Shown one piece after another: positions 57,866 through 64,000 of a DNA stretch of 64,000 bases; positions within the stretch are counted from its first letter, which is position 1; each line of letters starts with the position of its first letter. This DNA is from Desulfofundulus thermobenzoicus (GTDB lineage Bacteria > Bacillota > Desulfotomaculia > Desulfotomaculales > Desulfovirgulaceae), in contig NZ_WHYR01000008.1 of the NCBI RefSeq assembly GCF_009428905.1, positions 27,883 through 91,882 of the forward strand, read 5' to 3'. The position numbers and the translations under genes were made by a program. Under the pieces are notes generated by a model. The model made no database searches. It was not told the DNA's origin and saw only the letters and a program-made list of their open reading frames with translations.

Positions 57866-58137
57866 CAGGTACCCTTTACATGTATTCCTCCAACCGGAAA
57901 GGCTGTCGATTTCAAAGATTTTGTCCAGGATCATGCCCAGGGCATATTCATCCAGGGTCTTTATTTTTTCTATATACGGAGCGACGGCAGACTGTTCCAG
58001 ATCGAGCATGTTTTCCGCCTCCCGGAAAATCATTTCGATGAATTGCTCTTCAAACAGCAGCCCGGCGAATATTTCCGCCCGCAGCAGGGCTTTTTGCTTC
58101 TCTTCAAAACTCAAGAGAGTCCGGGTTATTTCTTCAT
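57866..58137 (-). pseudogene. Rpn-family nuclease gene, doubly deleted and frameshifted copy
   Basis: Matches the C-terminal half of the intact Rpn gene (SFEEKQKALLRAEIFAGLLF, MIFREAENMLDLEQSA, then APYIEKIKTLDEYALGMILD), but the xEKG repeat region between DLEQSA and APY is missing, the N-terminal about 180 codons are missing, and one base is lost near 57888, shifting the end. The 5' flank at 58137-58215 matches 62140-62225. Confidence 0.85.
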
Positions 58138-58274
58138 TTTACCAGATAGTGGTCCGGGATGCAATTAATATAGAAACCGTCGGGGGTTGCATTGCTCTGA
58201 CAGGAACCTTTTAGTCTATGGGCGACCCGTCGGGTGCCCGGAACAAAAAACAGGGAGAGGGCTGCTGATTTGCC

Positions 58275-58311
58275 TTGACAGTAACCCTTCTTTGTCTTAC
58301 GCTGAGGTAAG
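58275..58311 (+). promoter_or_regulatory. Promoter/operator region of the 58-kb vapBC pair
   Basis: TTGACA at 58275-58280; a palindrome CTTAC-GCTGAG-GTAAG (58296-58311) lies where the -10 and start should be, a likely site for autorepression by the AbrB-type antitoxin. Confidence 0.5.
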
Positions 58312-58324
58312 AAGGAGGGTTATC

Positions 58325-58570
58325 ATGTATATTACCAACCTGTCAACCAAAGGTCAAATTGTCATTCCAAAGCAAATTAGAGAAGCCCTTGGAGTGAAAT
58401 CGGGAACCAGCTTTAAAGTGGAATTAAAGGGTGGGCGGATAATTCTAGAACCGGTAAAAAAATGCGTGGCGGATGAGTTCTACGGTAAGTTCAAGGATGT
58501 TGATCTGCTGGGTGAATTGTCCAAAGAACACCGTAATGAGAAGGAAAAGGGTGTCCGCCATGAGCGATAA
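58325..58570 (+). CDS. vapB: AbrB/MazE-type antitoxin (81 aa)
   Basis: SpoVT-AbrB fold: MYITNLSTKGQIVIPKQIRE, ALGVKSGTSFKVELKGGRII, LEPV, then an acidic/basic tail (FKDVDLLGELSKEHRNEKE) for toxin binding. ATG 58325 has AGAAGGAGGG upstream. Its end overlaps the toxin start by 11 bp. Confidence 0.9.
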   Translation: MYITNLSTKGQIVIPKQIREALGVKSGTSFKVELKGGRIILEPVKKCVADEFYGKFKDVDLLGELSKEHRNEKEKGVRHER

Positions 58571-59027
58571 GCCTTTGACGACCGGAATCACCCTTGATTC
58601 CTGGGCGGTCCTGGCCTGGTTACAGGGAGAACCGGCCGGCATACTGGTAAGGGATTTGCTCAACTGGCGCTCCGGAAAACCGCCCGCAGCCGGCCGGACA
58701 ACCCCTTTACTCCAGCAATTCACCGGGCCGCCGGATATTTTTATGAACATCATCAACCTTGGCGAGGTTTTCTATATACTGGGACGAAAAAAAGGCGTGA
58801 ATACGGCCACACAAACAATAAACCGGATCAGGCAGTCCATAGAGATTGTTCCTGCTACAAACGAACTGGTGCTGAAAGCTGCCTCAATCAAAATGAGACA
58901 TGCCGTCACTTATGCCGACGCCTTTGCCCTCGCCACCGCAAAGGAGAAAAAATCCCTGTTAATGACCGGGGATCCCGAAATCAAGGAAACCGGGGAGGCG
59001 GAAATATTCTGGATCGGCCCCCCGTAA
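58560..59027 (+). CDS. vapC: PIN-domain toxin (VapC-like, 155 aa)
   Basis: PIN ribonuclease: GITLDSWAVLAWLQGEPAGI (Asp), MNIINLGEVFYILG (Glu), HAVTYADAFALATAKEKKSL (Asp), LMTGDPEIKE (Asp). Coupled to the antitoxin by overlap. Its last 22 codons recur as a fragment at 62229-62294. Confidence 0.9.
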   Translation: MSDKPLTTGITLDSWAVLAWLQGEPAGILVRDLLNWRSGKPPAAGRTTPLLQQFTGPPDIFMNIINLGEVFYILGRKKGVNTATQTINRIRQSIEIVPATNELVLKAASIKMRHAVTYADAFALATAKEKKSLLMTGDPEIKETGEAEIFWIGPP

Positions 59028-59043
59028 ACCGGCCTGAGATGAA

Positions 59044-59352
59044 ATGCGGGCCGGGCATTTAAAAAGGCGGGAGCAGCGCACAAAGGAACTGGCTCAAAGA
59101 AAAGAGTTGGCCCTGGCCGCCGCCAAACGGGCCGCTGGTGTAGTCCGCCGGCATCATTGCTGCCGGGTGTGGCTTTTCGGTTCCCTGGCCGGGGGAGGCC
59201 GGTTTGACGAGCATTCGGACATCGACCTGGCTGTGGAGGGCCTGCCCCGGGATGTGGATTTCTGGCGGCTCTACGCCGATGTGCTGGCGGCGGCGGAACC
59301 AGTTTTTGCTCTTATTGATTCCTCTCTGGAAAATATTATAATGCCATGGTAA
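59044..59352 (+). pseudogene. Truncated MntA-like nucleotidyltransferase gene
   Basis: Residues 1-80 are almost identical to the intact MntA-like protein at 62887-63255 (KRREQRTKELAQRKELALAA, GSLAGGGRFDEHSDIDLAV), but the copy lacks the first about 15 residues and its end. After AAAEP the sequence changes to VFALIDSSLENIIMPW, so the third catalytic Asp (FSVDLVF in the intact copy) is gone. The new 3' end overlaps the promoter of the next toxin-antitoxin pair. The frame is open and might be translated, but probably inactive. Confidence 0.75.
59315..59342 (+). promoter_or_regulatory. Promoter of the 59-kb vapBC pair
   Basis: TTGATT (59315-59320), 16-bp spacer, TATAAT (59337-59342), 40 bp before the antitoxin start and inside the tail of the truncated nucleotidyltransferase frame. 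Confidence 0.65.
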
Positions 59353-59381
59353 GGATGTCTTACCAAGTAAGGAGATCCGGC

Positions 59382-59657
59382 ATGGACGATCAATTTGACG
59401 TAATCAGGATAACTTCAAAGGGACAAATGACCTTACCGGTACGGGCGAGAAAAGGGTTGAACATCAAGGAAGGCGATCACCTGGCCGTTTATATACATGG
59501 TGAAGAGATTATCCTGCGGAAGTTTTCTCCATTCAGGCAAGCATCTCCTCAAGACGCGATTTTCCATTTGATTGGAAAAGGCCATGGTCCCGCTGATCTG
59601 TCTGAAAAACATGACTATTACCTGACACAGGCTAAGGAAGAGAGTACAAAGCAATGA
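59382..59657 (+). CDS. vapB: AbrB/MazE-type antitoxin (91 aa)
   Basis: SpoVT-AbrB fold: FDVIRITSKGQMTLPVRARK, GLNIKEGDHLAVYIHGEEII, with a C-terminal toxin-binding tail (LIGKGHGPADLSEKHDYYLT). ATG 59382 with AAGGAGAT upstream. The stop overlaps the toxin ATG (ATGA). Confidence 0.9.
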   Translation: MDDQFDVIRITSKGQMTLPVRARKGLNIKEGDHLAVYIHGEEIILRKFSPFRQASPQDAIFHLIGKGHGPADLSEKHDYYLTQAKEESTKQ

Positions 59658-60049
59658 ACGTGCTGGTGGATTCCAGCGCAGTGCTGGCCCTGCTCAATGG
59701 CCGGAATCAATGGCATCACGCCGCCGTGGCCGTCCTGGAACATCTTGTATCGGGAAAGGTCTGCTTCCTGATGACCAACTTCTTGATTGCAGAAACCCAT
59801 ACCCTTTTATTGTCACGTATGGGACGGGATATAGCCAGGGAATGGCTCCTTAATTACGACTGGAATATTATACACATTACCCGGGAAGATGAGGCCCTGG
59901 CCGGAGAAATAATAGGTAAATACCGGGACAAGGATTTTTCTTTCATAGATGCTACCGGTTTTATCATTATGCAAAAATATAATCTCAGGCCGGCATTTAC
60001 ATTTGATTGGCATTTTAAGCAATTTGGCTTTGAGACTGCAGGCATATAG
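59654..60049 (+). CDS. vapC: PIN-domain toxin (VapC-like, 131 aa)
   Basis: PIN ribonuclease: MNVLVDSSAVLALLNGRNQW (Asp), TNFLIAETHTLLLSRMG (Glu), DKDFSFIDATGFIIMQKYNL (Asp), AFTFDWHFKQFGF (Asp). Four-base overlap with its antitoxin. A 36-bp piece of this gene recurs at about 61069-61104. Confidence 0.92.
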   Translation: MNVLVDSSAVLALLNGRNQWHHAAVAVLEHLVSGKVCFLMTNFLIAETHTLLLSRMGRDIAREWLLNYDWNIIHITREDEALAGEIIGKYRDKDFSFIDATGFIIMQKYNLRPAFTFDWHFKQFGFETAGI

Positions 60050-60352
60050 GAATGCCACTGGTCCCGCCTGCGGTCAGGCAGGATCTGGAACTGGTCAGGG
60101 AGATCGTTGAGCAGTACAGGCCGGCTCCGGTGGAGCTGGCTTCCACATGAAGTGGGTAACTCCGCAGGCTGTGGAAATGGTTTCAGTGCTGCAGGCCACC
60201 CCATCCCGGGCGGCCCTTTTTACTGCACCGGCTGCGGCGCGCGGGGTTTTACCGGCGGAATCCCCGCGCACCTTTATAGTATGTGGATCCTTTACCTGGT
60301 CACTTTAAAATGTTATAGTATTGTTGCAACCTGAATACATGAGGTGACCATA
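60050..60352. other. Intergenic region upstream of the Phd-type module
   Basis: It contains a short frame from 60052 (MPLVPPAVRQDLELVREIVE..., 31 codons) that may be the start of a lost gene, and TTTACC (60291-60296), 17 bp, TATAGT (60314-60319) as the probable promoter of the next module. Otherwise nothing recognised. Confidence 0.4.
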
Positions 60353-60628
60353 ATGCATGTGCAAAACATGAACATTGTCGAAGCCAAAAAAAATTTCACC
60401 AAACTGGTTGCCGGAGTGTTACGGGAGAACAGGGGATTTGTGATCACAAAAAGGGGCAGGCCGGCAGCCCTGCTTTTACCCTATCGCTATTACGAAGGGA
60501 TTCAACGCTTCAGTGCGTCGCAAAAAATCCTTGCCGTCCGGCAACATTTTGCCGGAGGAACTACCGCTGAGGAAGCTTACCGGCGCTCCAGGGAGGAACT
60601 GGAAAACGGTGCGAGAAATAGTAATTGA
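60353..60628 (+). CDS. Phd/YefM-type antitoxin (91 aa)
   Basis: Phd-family fold: MNIVEAKKNFTKLVAGVLRE, NRGFVITKRGRPAALLLPYR, typical of antitoxins that pair with PIN or Fic/RelE toxins. The C-terminal helix (EEAYRRSREELENGARNSN) overlaps the toxin start by 20 bp. ATG 60353 behind TGAGGTGA. Confidence 0.88.
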   Translation: MHVQNMNIVEAKKNFTKLVAGVLRENRGFVITKRGRPAALLLPYRYYEGIQRFSASQKILAVRQHFAGGTTAEEAYRRSREELENGARNSN

Positions 60629-61049
60629 CGCCAGCGTAGCGGTAAAGTGGTACCTGACTGCAGAAGAAGGCGAAAAACAGGCACTGGCCATTTTAGATGA
60701 ATATGTGATGGGAAGGTTATCCATTATCGCTCCTTCCCTTCTTTATTACGAAGTTGCCAATGCCCTGCTGGTGGCCTCCCGGCGCGAAAGGATTTCAGAG
60801 GAGACGTACCGCCAAGCTGTAGGTTCTTTGTTTGAACTGGCCATAACCATCCAGCCCCTCGAACAATACTGGGAGCTGGCCTCGAAGATGGCGGTGGACT
60901 ACCAGCGCAGTATTTACGACGCCGCTTACCTGGCCCTGGCCGCATCCAGAAACGTAAAGCTGGTCACGGGTGACCGCCGCCTGTTCAACGCAGCCGGCGC
61001 GCATCTTCCCTGGATCGTCTGGATTGAAGAATGGCAAAGGGAAGGTTAA
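60609..61049 (+). CDS. vapC: PIN-domain toxin (VapC-like, 146 aa)
   Basis: PIN ribonuclease starting at GTG 60609: REIVIDASVAVKWYLTAEEG (Asp), LLYYEVANALLVASRR (Glu), SIYDAAYLALAASRNVKLVT (Asp), GDRRLFNAAG (Asp). Coupled with the Phd-type antitoxin. Its last third is duplicated at 56669-56824. Confidence 0.92.
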   Translation: MREIVIDASVAVKWYLTAEEGEKQALAILDEYVMGRLSIIAPSLLYYEVANALLVASRRERISEETYRQAVGSLFELAITIQPLEQYWELASKMAVDYQRSIYDAAYLALAASRNVKLVTGDRRLFNAAGAHLPWIVWIEEWQREG

Positions 61050-61068
61050 GCCATCCCGGATGAACGGT

Positions 61069-61104
61069 ACGACTGGAATATTATTCATATTGCCCGGGAA
61101 GACG
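61069..61104 (+). pseudogene. Short fragment of the 59.7-kb vapC gene
   Basis: TACGACTGGAATATTAT-CATATT-CCCGGGAAGA matches 59855-59891 with a few substitutions, and is joined directly to the conserved 3' flank of the Rpn gene. Confidence 0.7.
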
Positions 61105-61114
61105 CAGGTACCCT

Positions 61115-62119
61115 TTACAGATATTCCTCCAGTTCGGAAAGGCTGTTGATTTCAAAGATGTTGTCCAGAATCATGCCCAGGGCATATTCATCCAGGGTCT
61201 TTATTTTTTCTGCATACGGAGCGGGAAGTTTTTTGAACTTCCGGTAGAGAAGTCTTAAAACATTCTCCCTGAGCGTTTCCCGCCTCCCTTTTTCCATACC
61301 TTTTTCCATACCTTTTTCCATACCTTTTTCCATACCTTTTTCTATGCCCTTTTCTATGCCCTTTTCGATGCCCTTTTCGATGCCCTTTTCGATGCCCTTT
61401 TCCATGCCTTTTTCCAGGCCTTTGTTAAAAATCCTGCGGTAACCGGCAGACTGTTCCAGATCGAGCATGTTTTCCACCTCCCGGAAAATCATTTCGATGA
61501 CCTGCTCTTCATACAGCAGCCCGGCGAATATTTCCGCCCGCAGCAGGGCTTTTTGCTTCTCTTCAAAACTTACGGGTGTCCGGGCTATTTCTTCTGCGCA
61601 TTCTTTTAAAAAGCTTTCCCCTTTTTGCTTCCTTTTCTCCCTGTCGGTTAAGGGCAGCAGAGCATATAAAGTATAGTTGCCGGTTTTTTTAATCTCTTCA
61701 GCCGTGATGCCGCCCAGGTCCACCGTCCGGAAACGGTAATCCAGGTAATTCTGAGCGTTAAAGTGAAAGGTTAATCCGTCCGCCATGTTCATTTCCCGGT
61801 CCCCGAAGTAAATGAGGATCTGGTATACCGGCAGGTTGTATTTTTGCTTTAAATCGGTGGCGTAACGGAGCATGCGATAGGGAATGTCGTTATCGTTGGT
61901 ACTTTGAAATTCCATGTGCACTGCGGCGGGTCCCTTTTCTGTCCGGCATTCCAGGATCAGATCGCTTCTCTTTTTCTCCACCAGGGGAAATTCGATGTTC
62001 AATTGCCGGATTACCTGCGTCTTTATCTGGCCGAAAAAGCGGATCAAGTCCTCTTCGCTGTCTGCAAAGAGTTCCTTCATCGTTGTGTCATATTTATCCT
62101 TTGGCATGTCGCCGGTCAT
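61115..62119 (-). CDS. Rpn-family (PD-(D/E)XK) recombination-promoting nuclease/putative transposase (334 aa)
   Basis: PD-(D/E)XK nuclease fold: DTTMKELFADSEEDLIRFFG, KRSDLILECRTEKGPAAVHM with EFQS (the D...ExQ active site), YRMLRYATDLKQKY and YFGDREMNM. The middle has a helical region, then eleven tandem xEKG units encoded by 12-bp repeats (61288-61422), and a conserved end (LDEYALGMILDNIFEINSLS). Known Rpn proteins are DNA endonucleases linked to RecA-independent recombination and phage defence. Two degraded copies and a second copy at the right edge share its 3' flank. Confidence 0.88.
   Translation of the reverse strand: MTGDMPKDKYDTTMKELFADSEEDLIRFFGQIKTQVIRQLNIEFPLVEKKRSDLILECRTEKGPAAVHMEFQSTNDNDIPYRMLRYATDLKQKYNLPVYQILIYFGDREMNMADGLTFHFNAQNYLDYRFRTVDLGGITAEEIKKTGNYTLYALLPLTDREKRKQKGESFLKECAEEIARTPVSFEEKQKALLRAEIFAGLLYEEQVIEMIFREVENMLDLEQSAGYRRIFNKGLEKGMEKGIEKGIEKGIEKGIEKGIEKGMEKGMEKGMEKGMEKGRRETLRENVLRLLYRKFKKLPAPYAEKIKTLDEYALGMILDNIFEINSLSELEEYL
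61288..61422. repeat. 12-bp tandem repeats within the Rpn gene (11 units)
   Basis: CTTTTTCCATAC / CTTTTCGATGCC type units encode MEKG/IEKG repeats. The copy at 63775-63862 has seven units and the pseudogene at 57866 has none, so the tract varies by slippage or recombination. Confidence 0.85.
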
Positions 62120-62228
62120 CTATATCACCATCTTCATTTTACCAGGTAGTGGTCCGGGATGCAATTAAAATAGATACCGCCGGAGGTTGCATTGCTCTGA
62201 CAGAAACCTTATTTTGTCTATGGGCAAA

Positions 62229-62294
62229 ATGACCGGGGATCCCGAAATCAAGGATACCGGGGAGGCGGAAATATTCTGGATCGGTCCCCCGTAA
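62229..62294 (+). pseudogene. 3' fragment of the 58.6-kb vapC gene
   Basis: 22 codons (MTGDPEIKDTGEAEIFWIGP, P-stop) nearly identical to the end of the toxin gene at 58560-59027, fused to the 5' flank of the Rpn gene. Confidence 0.85.
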
Positions 62295-62381
62295 ACCGGC
62301 CCGATGGGAAATCCCGGTACTGATACCGGATCCCGGCCCGGAGCGATCAGTGATATAATATTGTTCAAGAGGTGATTATTG

Positions 62382-62900
62382 GTGACTGCCGAATTTCTTG
62401 TACTGGAATCCCGCATCCGCCTGGAGTTACAGCAACTGGAACGGCTGAGCGAGGAACTGCAAAAGACGTTAAAGCCCTATAAAAACAGGCCGGTAAAAAA
62501 CACCATCATCCTGCGCGCCCTCGGTTCTATTCTGCACGATTTTTATTCCGGTTGCGAAAAGATTTTTTTGCATATCGCCAAGGAAATAGACAGGACCGCT
62601 CCCAAAAGTGAAAGCTGGCACAGGCTGCTGCTGGAGCAAATGACCCTGCCTTTAAAGGGGATTCGCCCCCCGGTAATAACCAGCGAACTGGCCGGTGAGC
62701 TGGCTCCTTTTTTGAGCTTCCGCCACCGTTTTCGCCACCGTTACGGTTTTGATCTGGAGTGGGAGCGCATGGAATCCCTGGTTAAAGCCATGCCGGGTAC
62801 GGTGGAACATTTTCAGCGGACAATCAATTCCTTTTTGGATATGCTAGCGGAGGCGGATGACAGGGAGCAAAACGGTGGTGATCCCCATGGCCTACAGTGA
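62382..62900 (+). CDS. hepT: HepT-like HEPN-domain protein of a HepT/MntA toxin-antitoxin pair (172 aa)
   Basis: Mostly helical: LVLESRIRLELQQLERLSEE, ILRALGSILHDFYSGCEKIF, then FLSFRHRFRHRYGFDLEW, which contains the R-x4-6-H HEPN ribonuclease motif. In known pairs HepT is the RNase toxin, and MntA inactivates it by adenylylation of a nearby Tyr; here the Tyr of RHRYGF is a natural target. GTG 62382 behind AAGAGGTG. Overlaps mntA by 14 bp. Part of this gene recurs at 57763. Confidence 0.85.
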   Translation: MTAEFLVLESRIRLELQQLERLSEELQKTLKPYKNRPVKNTIILRALGSILHDFYSGCEKIFLHIAKEIDRTAPKSESWHRLLLEQMTLPLKGIRPPVITSELAGELAPFLSFRHRFRHRYGFDLEWERMESLVKAMPGTVEHFQRTINSFLDMLAEADDREQNGGDPHGLQ

Positions 62901-63255
62901 GCAGGATCTGGCTGAAATGCGGGCCGGGCTTTTAAAAAGGCGGGAGCAGCGTAAAAAGGAGCTGGCTCAAAGAAAAGAGTTGGCCCTGGCCGCCGCCAAA
63001 CGGGCCGCCGGTGTAGTCCGCCGGTATGGCGGCTGCCAGGTGTGGCTTTTTGGTTCCCTGGCCGGGGGCGGCCGGTTTGACGAACATTCGGACATCGACC
63101 TGGCTGTGGCGGGCCTGCCCCGGGAGGTGGATTTCTGGCGGCTCTATGCCGATGTACTGGCGGCGGCGGAACCATTTTCCGTGGACCTGGTGTTTATGGA
63201 AGCGGCCGGGCCGGAACTGAGGGAAAACATCCGCCGGCATGGCGTGGAAATTTAG
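62887..63255 (+). CDS. mntA: MntA-like minimal nucleotidyltransferase antitoxin (122 aa)
   Basis: Minimal NTase: GSLAGGGRFDEHSDIDLAVA (GSxxxG and D-x-D metal site) and FSVDLVFMEAAGPELREN (third Asp). In HepT/MntA systems it acts as antitoxin by AMPylating HepT. ATG 62887 is chosen (GGTGGTGATC upstream); an ATG ten codons earlier has no spacing for a ribosome-binding site. A truncated copy sits at 59044-59352. Confidence 0.88.
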   Translation: MAYSEQDLAEMRAGLLKRREQRKKELAQRKELALAAAKRAAGVVRRYGGCQVWLFGSLAGGGRFDEHSDIDLAVAGLPREVDFWRLYADVLAAAEPFSVDLVFMEAAGPELRENIRRHGVEI

Positions 63256-63600
63256 CCGCCCGGCTGCCTTTTCGATGATGCCAGCGCGCTGATCGATCAT
63301 TTATCCACGTGCTCAAAGGCAACACATCCTTTCAAGGAGGGGGCTTCCGTCAAATTAAAGCTGCCCGCATCTGTTATAATTTGTTATAATTTAATCTTAT
63401 CATAAAGAGAACGCATGCAATAACCACCGGAACACATCAAAAAGAAATTTTGGGGGGCGGAGAAAACCTTATTAAGCCTTCTTTCGGAAACAGGTTCTTG
63501 CAGGGGATATATGGCAAATACATCGAGTCCCATAAAAACCTCCACCATCAGGCCAATATTCTCAACTGGTAAAACACCACGGATTTTACGCAGGTAACCT
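63256..63600. other. Intergenic region between mntA and the second Rpn gene
   Basis: AT-rich around 63355-63410, no supported ORF. Near 63562-63600 is the conserved 3' flank of Rpn genes with the GTAAAA...TTTTAC inverted repeat. Confidence 0.45.
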
Positions 63601-64000
63601 TTACAGATATTCCTCCAGCTCGGAAAGGCTGTTGATTTCAAAGATGTTGTCCAGAATCATGCCCAGGGCGTATTCATCCAGTGTCTTTATTTTTTCGACA
63701 TACGGAGCGGGGAGTTTTTTGAACTTCCGGTAGAGAAGCTTTAAAACATTCTCCCTGAGCGTTTCCCGCCTCCCTTTTTCCATACCTTTTTCTATACCTT
63801 TTTCCATACCTTTTTCTATACCTTTTTCCATACCTTTTTCTATGCCCTTTTCCAGGCCTTTGTTAAAAATCCTGCGGTAACCGGCAGACTGTTCCAGATC
63901 GAGCATATTTTCCACCTCCCGGAAAATCATTTCGATGACCTGCTCTTCATACAGCAGCCCGGCGAATATTTCCGCCCGCAGCAGGGCTTTTTGCTTCTCT
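63601..64000 (-). CDS. Rpn-family nuclease, second copy, partial (runs off right edge)
   Basis: About 133 C-terminal codons of a close copy of the gene at 61115-62119: AEIFAGLLYEEQVIEMIFRE, VENMLDLEQSAGYRRIFNKG, seven xEKG units (63775-63862), RRETLRENVLKLLYRKFKKL, and the same end LSELEEYL. The frame is still open at 64000, so the nuclease core lies outside the window. Whether it is intact cannot be seen. Confidence 0.85.
   Translation of the reverse strand, partial: EKQKALLRAEIFAGLLYEEQVIEMIFREVENMLDLEQSAGYRRIFNKGLEKGIEKGMEKGIEKGMEKGIEKGMEKGRRETLRENVLKLLYRKFKKLPAPYVEKIKTLDEYALGMILDNIFEINSLSELEEYL
63775..63862. repeat. 12-bp tandem repeats in the second Rpn copy (7 units)
   Basis: Alternating CTTTTTCCATAC and CTTTTTCTATAC units; four units fewer than the copy at 61288-61422. 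Confidence 0.85.

Noticed and set aside
60107..60334. 75-codon frame with a CTGCG zinc-ribbon-like motif
   Set aside because: No ribosome-binding site, a single Cys pair only, and the promoter of the next module lies inside it.
61288..61422. Possible CRISPR-like array (regular short repeats)
   Set aside because: 12-bp contiguous repeats without spacers, within a coding frame giving xEKG units.

Overview
The window is a GC-rich, minus-strand-dominated chromosomal segment. It looks like a spore-forming, probably sulfate-reducing member of the Clostridia, of the Desulfotomaculum / Desulfofundulus / Pelotomaculum type. The assignment is inferred from Hdr/Mvh-type flavin and iron-sulfur proteins, a TmcBC/DsrMK-like membrane module, a CO-dehydrogenase (cooS) remnant, the DUF1659-DUF2922-YvrJ cassette, SLH and stalk-domain surface proteins, CsaB, DUF5693 and Gram-positive promoters and ribosome-binding sites. 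No rRNA or tRNA gene and no CRISPR array was seen.

Region 1 (1-13.0 kb) is an energy-metabolism locus on the minus strand. In transcription order it holds a b-type cytochrome (NarI/TmcC-like) and its HdrD/TmcB-like iron-sulfur partner. These are followed by a giant 1470-residue HdrA with a GltD/NfnB-like NAD(P)H domain inserted, and a second 1000-residue HdrA. The last two genes are an MvhD-type electron-transfer subunit and an FrhB/FdhB-like iron-sulfur protein that runs off the left edge. The MvhD gene contains an in-frame UGA exactly where the family has a conserved Cys, followed by a perfect 8-bp stem with a UGG loop. It is best read as a selenoprotein of 165 residues. The two hdrA genes share about 1.6 kb of almost identical DNA, which suggests recent gene conversion.

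Region 2 (13-23.6 kb) holds metK, whose 3' end is built from a REP-like hairpin, the DUF1659/DUF2922/YvrJ cassette, and genes for activated sugars and envelope precursors (phosphohexomutase, galU, WecA/TagO-like transferase). It also holds fabZ and a DUF421 membrane protein.

Region 3 (23.6-41.4 kb) is a cell-surface locus. It contains a secreted FAD oxidoreductase, an SLH-anchored phosphodiester glycosidase, two glycosyltransferase genes (one fused to an O-antigen-ligase-like protein), DUF4330, csaB, DUF5693, an LCP ligase and a TagA-type glycosyltransferase. CsaB pyruvylates the wall polymer that SLH domains bind, so these genes form a coherent pathway for wall polymer synthesis and S-layer anchoring. 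Toxin-antitoxin pairs and a TnpB remnant are interspersed.

Region 4 (41.4-53.9 kb) is an efflux region. A MarR-led operon encodes an EmrB-type MFS pump, a lipoprotein adaptor, an RND pump and an EmrA-like adaptor. A TetR-led operon encodes an HlyD adaptor and an ABC-2 permease. A TolC-family protein lies upstream. Region 5 (54.0-56.3 kb) is a large secreted stalk-domain, probably S-layer, protein.

Region 6 (56.6-64 kb) is a toxin-antitoxin island. It has four VapBC-like pairs, a HepT/MntA pair, an Rpn-family nuclease gene with a second copy at the right edge, and a patchwork of truncated pieces of the same genes produced by repeated duplication and deletion.
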